The notes under the pieces are model-generated. The model saw only the letters and a list, made by a program, of their open reading frames with translations, did not search any database and was not told where the DNA came from. The position numbers were made by a program, and so were the translations under genes. 64,000 bases of DNA, taken from Azonexus sp. GTDB taxonomy: Bacteria > Pseudomonadota > Gammaproteobacteria > Burkholderiales > Rhodocyclaceae. The stretch lies in assembly GCF_023150235.1 (NCBI RefSeq), contig NZ_JAKLLH010000002.1:62001-126000 (forward strand), given 5' to 3'. Below are positions 1 through 9,736 of the stretch, one piece after another; positions within the stretch are counted from its first letter, which is position 1; the number at the start of each line of letters is the position of its first letter.

Positions 1-371
1 AGGATGCTGCCGCGCGCTTTCTCGGCGAACACGACTTCTCGGCCTTTCGCGCCGCCGAATGCCAGGCCAAGTCGCCGGTCAAGACCATGAGCCAGGCGAC
101 GGTTCGCCGTTGCGGCCCGGTCCTGGTCTTCGACTTTGCTGCCAGCGCTTTTCTGCACCACATGGTGCGCAATCTGGTTGGCACCCTGGTCCATATCGGC
201 AAGGGCGCCCAGCCGGCCAGCTGGGCCGACGAATTGCTGCAGATGCAGGACCGCAAGCTGGCGGCGCCGACCTTCGCGCCCGATGGTCTTTATTTCCGGG
301 GGCCGGTCTATGAGCCGCATTGGCAATTGCCCGATCCGGCGGATGATCTGATTGACGCCTTTTTGCTGTAA
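1..371 (+). CDS. truA: tRNA pseudouridine(38-40) synthase, 3' part
   Basis: C-terminal part of TruA, which isomerises U38-U40 in the anticodon stem of tRNAs. The reading frame is open from the left edge (first full codon at base 3) to a TAA at 369-371, so the start and the catalytic Asp lie outside the window. The visible part contains the family stretch GEHDFSAFRAAECQAKSP near its start and the FLHHMVRNLVGTLV segment, both typical of the TruA C-terminal half. It precedes trpF as in many beta- and gammaproteobacteria. A palindromic repeat (384-397) lies 12 nt after the stop. Identification is firm; only completeness is limited. Confidence 0.93.
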   Translation, partial: DAAARFLGEHDFSAFRAAECQAKSPVKTMSQATVRRCGPVLVFDFAASAFLHHMVRNLVGTLVHIGKGAQPASWADELLQMQDRKLAAPTFAPDGLYFRGPVYEPHWQLPDPADDLIDAFLL

Positions 372-383
372 AACGCCGTTTTT

Positions 384-397
384 CACGGTCGACCGTG
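384..397. repeat. Palindrome CACGGTCGACCGTG, copy 1
   Basis: Exact 14-nt palindrome in the truA-trpF spacer, 12 nt after the truA stop. One further base pair extends it (383/398), after which the flanks do not pair. It can fold as a 5-bp stem with a UCGA loop. A T-run precedes it and no U-tract follows directly, so it is not a classical terminator for truA. It is one of six copies in the window (384, 12361, 29647, 31746, 37729, 42398). Confidence 0.85.
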
Positions 398-453
398 ACT
401 CGCCTGTTTAAACTGCGATTTTTCTTCTCTCAGCTTTCCCTGATGCCTTCACG

Positions 454-1080
454 ATGACCCGAATCAAGATCTGCGGCCTGACCCGCGAAGCCGATGTCGA
501 TGCGGCGGTGGCGGCCGGCGCCGATGCGCTCGGTTTTGTCTTCTATCCGCCCAGCCCGCGCTACCTCAGCCCGCAGCGGGCGGCCGAACTGGTGGCGCGG
601 GTGCCGCCCTTTGTCGAGACGGTCGGCCTCTTCGTCAATGCCGAGTCGGAGACGGTGCGGGCGACCTGTGCCGCCGTGCCGCTCAATCTGCTGCAATTCC
701 ACGGCGACGAGGATGCCGACTACTGCCGGCAGTTCGCGCGACCCTGGCTGAAAGCGGCGCGGGTGAGGCCGGGATTGAATCTGCTAGAATTCGCGCGCTC
801 GTTCGCGGCAGCGCGCGGCCTGTTGCTCGATGCCTTCGTCGAAGGTTACGGCGGCGGTGGCCACGTGTTCGACTGGACGCTGATTCCGCCCGATCTGCCG
901 GGGCATTTGATCCTTTCCGGCGGGTTGACCGTGGACAACGTCGGCGACGCGATTGCGCGCCTGCGGCCGGCGGCGGTCGATGTTTCTTCCGGGGTCGAGG
1001 CGGGCAAGGGGATCAAGGATCATCAGAAAATGGCGGCTTTCGTCGCTGCCGTACGGGCAGCGGAGCAGATGGCCGCTTAG
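454..1080 (+). CDS. trpF: Phosphoribosylanthranilate isomerase
   Basis: Catalyses the Amadori rearrangement of phosphoribosylanthranilate to CdRP in tryptophan synthesis. The 208-residue protein has the usual single-domain (beta/alpha)8 length and starts with TRIKICGLTREADVDAA, carrying the catalytic Cys of the KICG motif. The C-terminal phosphate-binding end is also present: LSGGLTVDNVGDAI, then VDVSSGVEAGKGIKD. The ATG at 454 starts exactly at the conserved N-terminus, although no strong Shine-Dalgarno is visible. trpB and trpA follow after a 170-nt leader; trpC/trpD are not in the window, so the trp genes are split as is common in this group. Confidence 0.97.
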   Translation: MTRIKICGLTREADVDAAVAAGADALGFVFYPPSPRYLSPQRAAELVARVPPFVETVGLFVNAESETVRATCAAVPLNLLQFHGDEDADYCRQFARPWLKAARVRPGLNLLEFARSFAAARGLLLDAFVEGYGGGGHVFDWTLIPPDLPGHLILSGGLTVDNVGDAIARLRPAAVDVSSGVEAGKGIKDHQKMAAFVAAVRAAEQMAA

Positions 1081-1250
1081 GAAGTCGGGGCGCACGCGCA
1101 GCGGGCGCCGGTTTGCAGACGCAGAGAGAAAAGATGCGTAAATCAGCGGGTGGCATCACCCGGATGTGTTGGCGGCGCCATCTGGCGAATCATCCCTGAC
1201 TCAGGGCGGGTTCCCTTTACGTCCATTTTTTCTCTTCAAGGAAGATTGCC
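1081..1250 (+). other. trpF-trpB leader region
   Basis: A 170-nt gap within an otherwise tight gene run. It contains two small stem-loops, GGGTG-GCAT-CACCC near 1148-1161 and CCCTGA-c-TCAGGG at 1194-1206, and a T-run (about 1225-1231) before the trpB ribosome site AAGGA at 1239. A possible 21-codon ORF (1134-1199) has only one Trp codon, so it does not look like a trp attenuator peptide. A promoter or post-transcriptional control of trpBA is possible but not shown. Confidence 0.35.
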
Positions 1251-2468
1251 ATGTCCCAGAATTCGACCACCGCTCCCTACGCTTTCCCCGATGCCCAAGG
1301 CCACTTCGGCCCCTACGGCGGCGTTTTCGTCGCCGAAACCCTGTTCGGCGCCCTCGACGAACTGAAGGCTGCCTATGCCGCCGCCCAGGCCGACCCGGCC
1401 TTCCGCGCCGAATACGACTACGAACTCAAGCACTTCGTCGGCCGCCCGTCGCCGATTTATCACGCCAAGCGTCTCTCCGAAATTTGTGGCGGCGCCCAGA
1501 TCTACCTCAAGCGCGAAGACTTGAACCACACCGGCGCCCACAAGGTGAATAACTGCATCGGCCAGGCCTTGCTCGCCAAGCGCATGGGCAAGCCGCGCGT
1601 CATCGCCGAAACCGGTGCTGGCCAGCACGGCGTGGCGACGGCGACGGTCGCCGCCCGCTACGGCTTCGAGTGCGTGGTCTATATGGGCGCCGAGGATGTG
1701 CGCCGCCAGGCTGCCAACGTGTACCGGATGAAACTGCTCGGCGCCACCGTGGTGCCGGTCGAAAGCGGCTCCAAGACGCTCAAGGACGCGCTCAACGAAG
1801 CGATGCGCGACTGGGTCACCAACATCCACAACACCTTCTACATCATCGGCACCGTCGCCGGCCCGCACCCTTACCCGATGCTGGTCCGCGATTTCCAGAA
1901 GATCATCGGCGAGGAGTGCCTGGAGCAGATGCCGGAAATGGCCGGCCGTCAGCCGGATGCGGTGATCGCTGCGGTCGGTGGCGGTTCCAACGCGATGGGC
2001 ATCTTCTACCCCTACATCGACGTCCCCGGCGTTCGCCTGATCGGTGTCGAAGCCGCCGGCTCGGGGATCGAGACCGGCCAGCACGCGGCGTCGCTGACCG
2101 CCGGCGTCCCCGGCGTGCTGCACGGCAACCGTACCTACCTGCTGCAGGACGCCGACGGCCAGATCATCGAGACGCATTCGGTCTCGGCCGGCCTCGACTA
2201 CCCCGGCGTCGGCCCCGAGCACGCCTGGTTGAAGGACCTCGGTCGCGCCGAATACCAGCCGATCAAGGACGACGAAGCGCTCAAGGCCTTCCACGACCTG
2301 TGCCGGCTCGAAGGCATCATCCCGGCGCTCGAATCCAGCCACGCGCTGGCCTATGCGATGAAGCTGGCGCCGACCCTGGCCAAGGACAAGATCCTGCTGG
2401 TGAACCTGTCCGGTCGTGGCGACAAGGACATGCACACCGTCGCCGAAAAATCCGGGATTCAGTTCTAA
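1251..2468 (+). CDS. trpB: Tryptophan synthase beta chain
   Basis: PLP enzyme that condenses indole with serine, working as an alpha2-beta2 complex with TrpA. At 405 residues it has normal length. The PLP lysine is in HTGAHKVNN (about residues 86-94), followed by the [14 protein letters not shown] region and the glycine-rich phosphate loop VGGGSNAMG. The C-terminal LSGRGDKD motif is present. The ATG at 1251 is preceded by AAGGAAGATTGCC and gives the usual N-terminus before [15 protein letters not shown]. Only 27 nt separate it from trpA, so the two are surely co-transcribed. Confidence 0.98.
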   Translation: MSQNSTTAPYAFPDAQGHFGPYGGVFVAETLFGALDELKAAYAAAQADPAFRAEYDYELKHFVGRPSPIYHAKRLSEICGGAQIYLKREDLNHTGAHKVNNCIGQALLAKRMGKPRVIAETGAGQHGVATATVAARYGFECVVYMGAEDVRRQAANVYRMKLLGATVVPVESGSKTLKDALNEAMRDWVTNIHNTFYIIGTVAGPHPYPMLVRDFQKIIGEECLEQMPEMAGRQPDAVIAAVGGGSNAMGIFYPYIDVPGVRLIGVEAAGSGIETGQHAASLTAGVPGVLHGNRTYLLQDADGQIIETHSVSAGLDYPGVGPEHAWLKDLGRAEYQPIKDDEALKAFHDLCRLEGIIPALESSHALAYAMKLAPTLAKDKILLVNLSGRGDKDMHTVAEKSGIQF

Positions 2469-2495
2469 GCCGCCCGCTCACGCCAGGAGAAAAAC

Positions 2496-3302
2496 ATGTC
2501 GCGTATTCAAAACACCTTTGCCCGGCTCAATGCGCAAGGGCGCAAGGCGCTGATCCCCTTCATCACCGCCGGCGACCCGGCGGCCGAACTGACCGTGCCG
2601 CTGATGCACGCGCTGGTCGAAGCCGGCGCCGACATCATCGAATTGGGCGTTCCTTTTTCCGACCCGATGGCCGACGGCCCGACCATCCAGCGCGCGTCCG
2701 AACGGGCGCTGGCCAAGGGCATGAGCCTGCGCAAGGTGCTGCAACTGGTCGCCAGCTTCCGCAGTGCCGACGATAAAACGCCGGTGGTGCTGATGGGCTA
2801 CGCCAACCCGATCGAGGCGATGGGGCAACAGACCTTCGCCGAAAAGGCGGCGCAGTCGGGCGTCGATGGCGTGCTGGTGGTTGATTATCCGCCGGAAGAG
2901 GCGGTCAGCTTCGGCGCCGCGATCAAGGCCAAGGGCCTCGATCCGATTTTCCTGATCGCGCCGACGTCGACCGTGGAACGCATCGAACAGGTCGCCGAAA
3001 TCGCTTCCGGCTATGTGTATTACGTGTCGCTGGCCGGGGTCACCGGTTCCGGCGCCTTGAATGTCGACGCCGTCGCCGAGAAGCTGCCGGCGATCCGGGC
3101 CAAGACCGGCCTGCCGGTCGGCGTCGGTTTTGGTATCCGCAACGCCGAAACGGCGGGGCGCATCGCCGGTTTTGCCGACGCCGTCGTGGTTGGTAGCCGG
3201 ATTATTGAAGAAATCGAGAAGTCGACCGTGGATAACGCCTGCGCCAACGTCAAGGCCTTGGTCGCCGATCTGCGGCGCGGGATGGATGAGGTAAAAGCAT
3301 GA
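2496..3302 (+). CDS. trpA: Tryptophan synthase alpha chain
   Basis: Cleaves indole-3-glycerol phosphate to indole and glyceraldehyde-3-phosphate, passing indole to TrpB. The 268-residue TIM barrel contains the catalytic Glu in [18 protein letters not shown] and the catalytic Asp in [11 protein letters not shown], and the phosphate-binding [10 protein letters not shown] near the C-terminus. A clear AGGAGAAAAAC ribosome site precedes the ATG. Its stop overlaps the accD start (ATGA at 3299), suggesting translational coupling in a trpBA-accD-folC operon. Confidence 0.98.
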   Translation: MSRIQNTFARLNAQGRKALIPFITAGDPAAELTVPLMHALVEAGADIIELGVPFSDPMADGPTIQRASERALAKGMSLRKVLQLVASFRSADDKTPVVLMGYANPIEAMGQQTFAEKAAQSGVDGVLVVDYPPEEAVSFGAAIKAKGLDPIFLIAPTSTVERIEQVAEIASGYVYYVSLAGVTGSGALNVDAVAEKLPAIRAKTGLPVGVGFGIRNAETAGRIAGFADAVVVGSRIIEEIEKSTVDNACANVKALVADLRRGMDEVKA

Positions 3303-4165
3303 GCTGGGTCAATAAAGAAAACTCCCCCAAGATCAAGCGCGAGCAGGGTTCGCGCCGCGCCAACATGCCGGAAGGCTTGTGGCACAAATGCAGCGCCTGC
3401 GAAGCGGTGCTCTACGCCACCGACCTCGAAAGCAATCTGCAGGTCTGCCCCAAGTGCGGCCACCACCACCGCCTGTCGGCACGCGCCCGCCTGGAAGTGC
3501 TCCTTGACGCCGATGGCCGCAGCGAAATCGGCGCCGAAGTCGGGCCGATTGATACGCTGGAGTTCAAGGATTCCAAGTCCTATACCCAGCGTCTCGAAGG
3601 CGCCAGCCAAAGCACCGGCGAGCGCGATTCGCTGGTAGTGATGCAGGGCACGCTGAAGTCCTTGCCGGTGGTCGCCGCCGCCTTCGAATTCGAGTTCATG
3701 GGCGGTTCGATGGGCTCGGTGCTCGGCGAGCGTTTCGTCCGTGGCGTCGACGCCGCCATCGCAAGCAAGTCGGCCTTCATCTGCATCACCGCTTCCGGCG
3801 GTGCCCGGATGCAGGAAGGCCTGTTCTCGCTGATGCAGATGGCCAAGACCAACGCCGCGCTGGCCAAACTGGCCGATGCCGGCCTGCCCTACATCGCGAT
3901 CCTCACCGACCCGACCATGGGCGGCGTTTCTGCGTCCTTTGCCTTCGTTGGCGACATCGTCATCGGCGAACCTGGCGCACTGATCGGCTTTGCCGGCCCG
4001 CGCGTGATCGAGCAGACGGTGCGCGAAAAACTGCCGGAAGGCTTCCAGCGCTCCGAATTCCTGCTCGAAAAGGGCGCCATCGACCTGATCGTCGACCGTC
4101 GCGAAATGCGCGAAAAGCTGGCCCAGCTGCTGGCTCAGCTGCAAAAGCGCCCGCTCGCGGCTTGA
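3299..4165 (+). CDS. accD: Acetyl-CoA carboxylase carboxyltransferase subunit beta
   Basis: Beta half of the carboxyltransferase of acetyl-CoA carboxylase, producing malonyl-CoA for fatty acid synthesis with AccA (not in this window). The N-terminus has the four-cysteine zinc finger CSACEAVLY...CPKCGHH (about residues 31-53), followed by the crotonase-like carboxyltransferase fold including [12 protein letters not shown] and [12 protein letters not shown]. The length of 288 residues is normal. The start overlaps the trpA stop by four bases and the stop overlaps a possible TTG start of folC. Confidence 0.98.
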   Translation: MSWVNKENSPKIKREQGSRRANMPEGLWHKCSACEAVLYATDLESNLQVCPKCGHHHRLSARARLEVLLDADGRSEIGAEVGPIDTLEFKDSKSYTQRLEGASQSTGERDSLVVMQGTLKSLPVVAAAFEFEFMGGSMGSVLGERFVRGVDAAIASKSAFICITASGGARMQEGLFSLMQMAKTNAALAKLADAGLPYIAILTDPTMGGVSASFAFVGDIVIGEPGALIGFAGPRVIEQTVREKLPEGFQRSEFLLEKGAIDLIVDRREMREKLAQLLAQLQKRPLAA

Positions 4166-5496
4166 GCCAGGCGATGCAGACGCTCGCCGACTGGCTGGCC
4201 CACCTCGAAGGCCTGCACCCCAAGGGGCAGGCCGGGATCGAGCTGGGGCTGGACCGTATCCGCCGGGTCAAGGACGCGCTCGGGCAGCAACAGCACTGCC
4301 CGGTGATCATCGTCGGCGGCACCAACGGCAAGGGCTCGACCTGCGCCTATCTGGAAAACATCCTCAAAAAGGGTGGCTATAAAGTCGGTTGCTACACCTC
4401 GCCGCATCTGCTCGCCTATAACGAGCGGGTCCGTGTCGATGGCCGGCCGATTGACGACGCCGCGCTGTGCGCCGCCTTTGCCCGGGTCGAAGCTGCGCGG
4501 CTCACCGCCGGTACCGACGGCGGGCCGGAGACCCTGACCTACTTCGAATTCGGCACCCTGGCTGCCTGGGAAGTCTTTGCCGCCGCCGGGATCGAGGTGG
4601 CGGTGCTCGAAATCGGCCTCGGCGGCCGCCTTGACGCGGTCAACGCCTACGAACCCGATATTTCCATCGTTACCGGGATTGCCCTCGACCATACCGACTG
4701 GCTGGGGCCGGACCGCGAAGCCATTGGCTTCGAAAAAGCCGGCATCTATCGCGCCGGCAAGCCGGCCTTCTGCGCCGATCCCAACCCGCCGCAAAGCCTG
4801 ATCGACCACGCGGCGGCGATTGGTGCCGATCTGCGTTTGCTCGGCCGCGATTTCGGCTTCGAGCGGCCGGCGGCCGAAGCTTCGGAAAACCGCTTGCAGT
4901 GGCGCTGGTGGTGCCAGAAGGACGGGCAATTGCTCAAGCGTGCGCTGGCTTACCCCGGCTTGCGCGGCCCGACCCAACTGCTCAACGCCAGTGTTGCGCT
5001 GGCGGCGCTGGAGGCCCTGACCCCGCGTTTGCCGGTGACCATGCAGGCGATCCGGCCGGGGCTGATCGAAACCGAACTCGCCGGCCGCTTCCAGGTGTTG
5101 CCGGGCAAGCCGGCCATCGTCCTCGACGTCGGCCACAATCCGCAGGCGGTCGCGGTGCTTGCCGGCAACCTGTCGAACATGGGCTTTTTTGACCGGACCC
5201 ACGCGGTGGTCGGGATGCTTGCCGATAAAGACATCGCCGGTGCGCTGCAGCCGCTCAAGGGGCGCGTCGACTACTGGCACCTGGCCACGCTGGACGGTCC
5301 GCGCGGCACCGCGGCCGAGGCGCTGGCGGCGATTGTCGCGGACGGCGACCTGGGCGGCGAGGTGTTTTGCCACCCGTCGCCGGAGGCCGCCACCGAGGCA
5401 GCCAAGGGGGTAGCAGGTGAAAGTGATAGAATTCTCGTCTTCGGTTCTTTCCTGACGGTCGCCGGCGCCCTGCGCGTGCTGCGTCCGCAATCCTGA
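4162..5496 (+). CDS. folC: Folylpolyglutamate/dihydrofolate synthase
   Basis: Mur-ligase-family enzyme that joins glutamate to dihydropteroate and then adds further glutamates to folates. The ATP loop is [10 protein letters not shown], followed by [15 protein letters not shown] and [11 protein letters not shown], all FolC hallmarks, and the C-terminal ligase domain has [10 protein letters not shown]-type sequence ([11 protein letters not shown]). The longest frame starts at TTG 4162, overlapping the accD stop; ATG 4174 ([16 protein letters not shown]) matches family N-termini equally well and may be the true start. It sits in the accD-folC-SPOR-cvpA-purF run seen in many proteobacteria. Confidence 0.96.
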   Translation: MSQAMQTLADWLAHLEGLHPKGQAGIELGLDRIRRVKDALGQQQHCPVIIVGGTNGKGSTCAYLENILKKGGYKVGCYTSPHLLAYNERVRVDGRPIDDAALCAAFARVEAARLTAGTDGGPETLTYFEFGTLAAWEVFAAAGIEVAVLEIGLGGRLDAVNAYEPDISIVTGIALDHTDWLGPDREAIGFEKAGIYRAGKPAFCADPNPPQSLIDHAAAIGADLRLLGRDFGFERPAAEASENRLQWRWWCQKDGQLLKRALAYPGLRGPTQLLNASVALAALEALTPRLPVTMQAIRPGLIETELAGRFQVLPGKPAIVLDVGHNPQAVAVLAGNLSNMGFFDRTHAVVGMLADKDIAGALQPLKGRVDYWHLATLDGPRGTAAEALAAIVADGDLGGEVFCHPSPEAATEAAKGVAGESDRILVFGSFLTVAGALRVLRPQS

Positions 5497-5499
5497 GGC

Positions 5500-6309
5500 A
5501 TGGAAGACAACGACCCGCAACAGCATCTGAAAAAACGCGCCCGTCGCCGTCTGGTCGGCGCGGTCGCTTTCGCCTCGGTAGTCGCCGTGGTGCTGCCGAC
5601 GATCATGGATCAGGAGCCGCGCCAGCCGGTGCAGGATGTCGAAATCCGCATCCCCGGCCAGGACGAGAAGCCGTTTGCGCCCAAGTTTGCGCAGGCGCCG
5701 GCCGATTCCGTCGCCCACGGCGGGCCGGCCGAGCCGCCCCGCGCCACGGCGCGCGCCGGCGAAGCGGAAACGCCGGCCGTGAAGCCGCCAGCGGTAACGC
5801 CGCCAGCGGTGCCGACGGCCCGGCTGGTCGATACCGTGCCGGGCAAGCTCGATGCCGCAGCCGCCAGGTCCGGCGAAAAAGGCCCGGAAAAGCCGGCGGA
5901 AAAGCCGCCGGTCGAGTCCAAGCCGGGCAAGCTGCCGGAAAAAACCGGGGAAAAACCGCCCGAGAAGCCTGCCGACAAACCTGCCGACAAACTGGCCGCC
6001 AAGCCCGACGAAGGCAAGCGGGCGGCGGCAATCCTCGCCGGCCAGTTCGGCGAAGCGGCACCTGCGCCCGCAGCCAAGGGCGGCGAGCATCTGGTGCTGA
6101 TCGGTGCCTTCGCCAACGAAGGCAATGTCAAGATTCTCAAGAGCAAGCTTGGCGAGCTGAACATCAAGACTTACACCGAACCGCTCGATACGCCGCAGGG
6201 CCGCAAGATCCGCCTGCGGGCCGGGCCGTTCCCGAATCGCGATGCGGCGGAAAAGGCGCTGGAGAAAATGCGCCGGATTGGCGTTTCCGGTGTGGTTGCG
6301 CCCCGCTGA
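5500..6309 (+). CDS. SPOR-domain inner-membrane protein (DedD-like)
   Basis: A 269-residue bitopic protein. A short basic cytoplasmic N-terminus (KKRARRRLVGA) leads into a single transmembrane helix at about residues 17-34. A long low-complexity periplasmic linker rich in Pro, Lys and Glu follows, then a C-terminal SPOR domain (about 197-269, with HLVLIGAFANEGNV and RAGPFPNRDAAEKA). SPOR domains bind denuded septal peptidoglycan, so a cell-division role like that of E. coli DedD is inferred; the folC-dedD-cvpA-purF context is the same as in E. coli. Expansion of PPA/KP-type linker repeats is normal for the family. The cvpA start overlaps its stop. Confidence 0.9.
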   Translation: MEDNDPQQHLKKRARRRLVGAVAFASVVAVVLPTIMDQEPRQPVQDVEIRIPGQDEKPFAPKFAQAPADSVAHGGPAEPPRATARAGEAETPAVKPPAVTPPAVPTARLVDTVPGKLDAAAARSGEKGPEKPAEKPPVESKPGKLPEKTGEKPPEKPADKPADKLAAKPDEGKRAAAILAGQFGEAAPAPAAKGGEHLVLIGAFANEGNVKILKSKLGELNIKTYTEPLDTPQGRKIRLRAGPFPNRDAAEKALEKMRRIGVSGVVAPR

Positions 6310-6800
6310 TGACCATTTTCGATTACATCGTTCTCGCCATCGTCGGCTTGTCGCTGCTCTTCGGACTGTGGCGCGGCGTCGTCGGCGAGGTGATCGCACT
6401 CCTGGCGTGGGCACTTGCGGCGTTTGCCGCGGTCGAATTCGGCGTCATCGTCGGACAGCGGGTTTTTGACGGTGTCGCCGATCCGGCGATGCGAACCTTG
6501 GCCGGTTGCGTCCTGATCGTGGTTGGCGTGCTGGTGGCGATGGCTCTGGTGCGGATGGCCGTACGCAGCATGATCCAGGCGCTCGGGTTATCGGTATCGG
6601 ACCGCTTGCTCGGGATGCTGTTCGGGATTGCGCGCGGCGTGCTGGTGGCGCTGGTGCTGGTTGCGTTGGGCGGGATGACGGCGGCGCCGCAGCAAGGCTG
6701 GTGGCGGCAGGCGACCCTGGCTCCGGCACTGGAGATTGCGGTGCTGACCTTGCGCCCGTGGTTGCCGGAAGAACTGGCGAAGCGGATCAAATTTGGTTAA
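6309..6800 (+). CDS. cvpA: CvpA family membrane protein
   Basis: Small inner-membrane protein of the CvpA/colicin V production family. The 163 residues show four hydrophobic segments (about 5-20, 25-48, 63-85 and 103-125), with the usual IVLAIVGLSLLFGLWRG start. Its biochemical role is not settled; in enterobacteria it is linked to envelope stress and, through its neighbour purF, was once thought to be purine-related. The ATG overlaps the stop of the SPOR gene (TGATG). A 91-nt gap separates it from purF. Confidence 0.92.
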   Translation: MTIFDYIVLAIVGLSLLFGLWRGVVGEVIALLAWALAAFAAVEFGVIVGQRVFDGVADPAMRTLAGCVLIVVGVLVAMALVRMAVRSMIQALGLSVSDRLLGMLFGIARGVLVALVLVALGGMTAAPQQGWWRQATLAPALEIAVLTLRPWLPEELAKRIKFG

Positions 6801-6891
6801 TCGGAGGGTTGACCGTGGAAACGACCGGTTTTAGCCGGTGTTCGGCGGCGCAGCCCTCTCACTCGATTTAAATACTAGGCAGGAAAAGATT

Positions 6892-8430
6892 ATGTGCGGG
6901 ATTCTCGGTGTCATGGCAAATACGCCGGTCAACCAGTTGCTTTACGATGGCCTGATGGTGCTGCAGCACCGCGGCCAGGACGCTGCCGGCATCGCCACGG
7001 TCGAAGGCAACACCTTTCACCTGCATAAGGGGCCGGGGCTGGTGCGCGACGTGTTCCGCACCCGCAACATGCGGGCGCTGCCCGGCAACTGGGGGATCGG
7101 CCACGTCCGCTACCCGACCGCCGGTTCGGCCTACAACTTCGCCGAAGCGCAACCGTTCTACGTCAATTCGCCCTTCGGCATCGTCCTCGGTCACAACGGC
7201 AACCTGACCAATGCCGAGCAGCTCAAGGAAGAGATGTTCCGCATGGATCGCCGGCACATCAACACCAATTCCGATTCGGAAGTCCTGCTCAACGTCCTGG
7301 CGCACGAACTGCAAGCGGCTTCCTCGGGCTACGAACTCGATGTCGACGCGATCTTCCAGGCCGTTGCCGGGGTCCATCGCCGTTGCCGCGGCGCCTATGC
7401 CGTGGTCGCGCTGATCGCCGGCTACGGGCTGCTCGCCTTCCGCGATCCGCACGGCATCCGGCCGCTGGTCTATGGTCAGAACCAGACGGCGGAGGGCATG
7501 GAGTACCTGGTTTCCTCCGAGTCGGTCGCGCTCGATACCCTGGGCTTCAAGGTCGTGCGCGATCTGGAGCCGGGCGAGGCGATCTTCATCGACCTCGACA
7601 AGCAGCTGCACAGCCGCCAGTGCGCACAGCAGCCGCTGTATGCGCCGTGCATCTTCGAATACGTCTATCTCGCTCGTCCCGATACCGTGATCGATGGTGT
7701 TTCGGTGTACGAGGCCCGCTTGAAGATGGGTGAGGCCCTGGCCGAGAAGGTCAAGACCATGATCCCGGTCGAGGAAATCGACGTGGTGATTCCGATCCCC
7801 GATTCCAGCCGCCCATCGGCGATGCAACTGGCACAGGCGCTGAACATCCCGTTCCGCGAAGGTTTCGTCAAGAACCGCTACGTTGGTCGCACCTTCATCA
7901 TGCCGGGTCAGGCGATGCGCCGGAAATCGGTACGCCAGAAACTGAATACCGTCGGTCAGGAGTTCAAGGGCAAGCGCGTGCTGCTGGTCGACGACTCCAT
8001 CGTCCGCGGCACCACCAGCCGCGAAATCGTCGACATGGCGCGGGCCGCCGGTGCGGTCAAGGTCTATTTCGCCTCGGCTTCGCCCCCGGTGCGCTTCCCC
8101 AACGTGTACGGGATCGACATGCCGACGCGTGCTGAATTGATCGCCACCGGCCGTACCGATGTGCAGATCGCCGCCGAAATCGGCGCCGATGCGCTGGTTT
8201 ACCAGGATCTGGAAGCGATGAAACAGTCGATCACCGCGCTGCGTGCTGACCTGACCGTGTTCGACGCCGCCTGTTTCGACGGTTGCTACGTGACTGGCGA
8301 CATCGACGAGTACTACCTCGACGCGGTCGAAGGCAAGCGCGGCGGCAAGGCCGGCAAGAACGACGATGACGGCGACGGCAAAGCCTCGCAGCAACTGGCG
8401 TTGCAGGTTTCCGCAGGCGGTCAGGACTGA
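6892..8430 (+). CDS. purF: Amidophosphoribosyltransferase
   Basis: First committed enzyme of purine synthesis: uses glutamine and PRPP to make 5-phosphoribosylamine. The start was set at ATG 6892 rather than an upstream in-frame ATG (6838), because the glutaminase domain needs Cys right after the initiator (M-CGILGV). Class II glutaminase motifs (GHVRYPTAG, LGHNGNLTN) are followed by the phosphoribosyltransferase domain with the PRPP loop VLLVDDSIVRGTTSRE at about residues 363-378. Length is 512 residues. The end carries a Gly/Lys/Asp-rich tail beyond the conserved domain. The stop overlaps the metZ start (TGATG). Confidence 0.98.
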   Translation: MCGILGVMANTPVNQLLYDGLMVLQHRGQDAAGIATVEGNTFHLHKGPGLVRDVFRTRNMRALPGNWGIGHVRYPTAGSAYNFAEAQPFYVNSPFGIVLGHNGNLTNAEQLKEEMFRMDRRHINTNSDSEVLLNVLAHELQAASSGYELDVDAIFQAVAGVHRRCRGAYAVVALIAGYGLLAFRDPHGIRPLVYGQNQTAEGMEYLVSSESVALDTLGFKVVRDLEPGEAIFIDLDKQLHSRQCAQQPLYAPCIFEYVYLARPDTVIDGVSVYEARLKMGEALAEKVKTMIPVEEIDVVIPIPDSSRPSAMQLAQALNIPFREGFVKNRYVGRTFIMPGQAMRRKSVRQKLNTVGQEFKGKRVLLVDDSIVRGTTSREIVDMARAAGAVKVYFASASPPVRFPNVYGIDMPTRAELIATGRTDVQIAAEIGADALVYQDLEAMKQSITALRADLTVFDAACFDGCYVTGDIDEYYLDAVEGKRGGKAGKNDDDGDGKASQQLALQVSAGGQD

Positions 8431-9635
8431 TGGCCGGCGCGCTCGAAAAATTCGGCGCCGAGGGCGCCGCTTACCAGCCGGAAACCCTGGCGGTTCGTGC
8501 CGGGCAGGAGCGCAGCCAGTTCGGCGAGCACGCCGAGGCGCTTTACCTGACCTCCAGCTTCGTGTTCAAGAGCGCGGCCGAAGCGGCCCGCCGTTTTTCC
8601 GGTGAGGAAGTCGGCAACGTTTACGCCCGCTTCTCGAATCCGACCGTCAGCATGTTCGAGGAGCGCCTCGCCGCTCTCGAAGGCGCCGAGGCTTGCGTCG
8701 CCACCGCCAGCGGCATGGCCGCGATCATGGCGACGGTACTCGCCCACCTCAAGCAGGGCGATCACATCGTCGCCTCCAACAGCCTGTTCGGCGCCACCGT
8801 GCAGTTGTTCTCGAACATCCTGGCGCGTACCGGGATCACCACCACCTTCGTCGCACAGACCGATCCGGCGGCGTGGGAAGCGGCGATCCGGCCCGAGACC
8901 AAGCTGTTCTTCCTCGAAACCCCGTCGAACCCGCTGACCGAAATTGCCGATATCCGGGCGTTGACCGTGATCGCCAAGGCGCGCGGCATTCTGGTCGCAG
9001 TCGATAACTGTTTCTGCACCCCGATCCTGCAGAAACCGCTCGAACTCGGTGCCGATCTGGTGATCCATTCGGCGACCAAGTATCTCGACGGCCAGGGCCG
9101 CGTCCTCGGCGGTGCGGTCTGCGGCGCCAAGAAGCTGACCGACGAAGTCTTCAAATACCTGCGCACCGCCGGTCCGACGCTGTCGGCGTTCAACGCCTGG
9201 GTCCTGCTCAAGGGCCTGGAAACCTTGAAGCTGCGCGTCGAGGCGCAGGCCTCCAACGCCGCGCAACTGGCCGCCTGGCTGGAAGCGCATCCCAAGGTCG
9301 AACGGGTTTACTACCCCGGCCTGCCTTCGCATCCGCAATACGAACTGGCGCAGCGCCAGCAGAAGAGCGGCGGTGCGATTGTTTCCTTCGTCGTCAAGGG
9401 CGGCCGCGAACAGGCGTGGACGGTGGTCGACCACTGTCAGCTGCTGTCGATCACCGCCAACCTCGGCGATACCAAGACCACCATCACCCATCCGGCCTCG
9501 ACCACCCACGGTCGCATCACCCCGGAAGCCCGCGCGGCTGCCGGCATCGGCGAGGGCCTGCTGCGCATCGCCGTGGGCCTGGAGTCGGTGCTCGATCTGC
9601 AAGCCGACCTCGAACGCGGGCTGGCGCAGATTTGA
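8430..9635 (+). CDS. metZ: O-succinylhomoserine sulfhydrylase
   Basis: PLP enzyme of the Cys/Met metabolism family, inferred to make homocysteine directly from O-succinylhomoserine and sulfide. The PLP lysine is in HSATKYLDGQGRVLGG, the form characteristic of MetZ rather than MetB/MetC. Other family features are YARFSNPTVSMFEERLAALE near the N-terminus, ATASGMAAI, and the C-terminal NLGDTKTTITHPASTTH segment. The length of 401 residues is normal. It overlaps purF by one base, and the purF-metZ pairing is typical of betaproteobacteria and pseudomonads. O-acetylhomoserine use cannot be excluded from sequence alone. Confidence 0.94.
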   Translation: MAGALEKFGAEGAAYQPETLAVRAGQERSQFGEHAEALYLTSSFVFKSAAEAARRFSGEEVGNVYARFSNPTVSMFEERLAALEGAEACVATASGMAAIMATVLAHLKQGDHIVASNSLFGATVQLFSNILARTGITTTFVAQTDPAAWEAAIRPETKLFFLETPSNPLTEIADIRALTVIAKARGILVAVDNCFCTPILQKPLELGADLVIHSATKYLDGQGRVLGGAVCGAKKLTDEVFKYLRTAGPTLSAFNAWVLLKGLETLKLRVEAQASNAAQLAAWLEAHPKVERVYYPGLPSHPQYELAQRQQKSGGAIVSFVVKGGREQAWTVVDHCQLLSITANLGDTKTTITHPASTTHGRITPEARAAAGIGEGLLRIAVGLESVLDLQADLERGLAQI

Positions 9636-9736
9636 TTTTTTTACCGGGAAGCGCAGAACGGACGATCCACGCCGTTTTGCGCCCGGCTCATTGCTTTTGT
9701 CCTTGAGCCACGGTGTTCAATTTTTTCAGGAATTCC

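Noticed and set aside
1134-1199. Trp-attenuator leader peptide before trpB
   Set aside because: The 21-codon frame has a single Trp codon and is not followed by a typical antiterminator/terminator pair.
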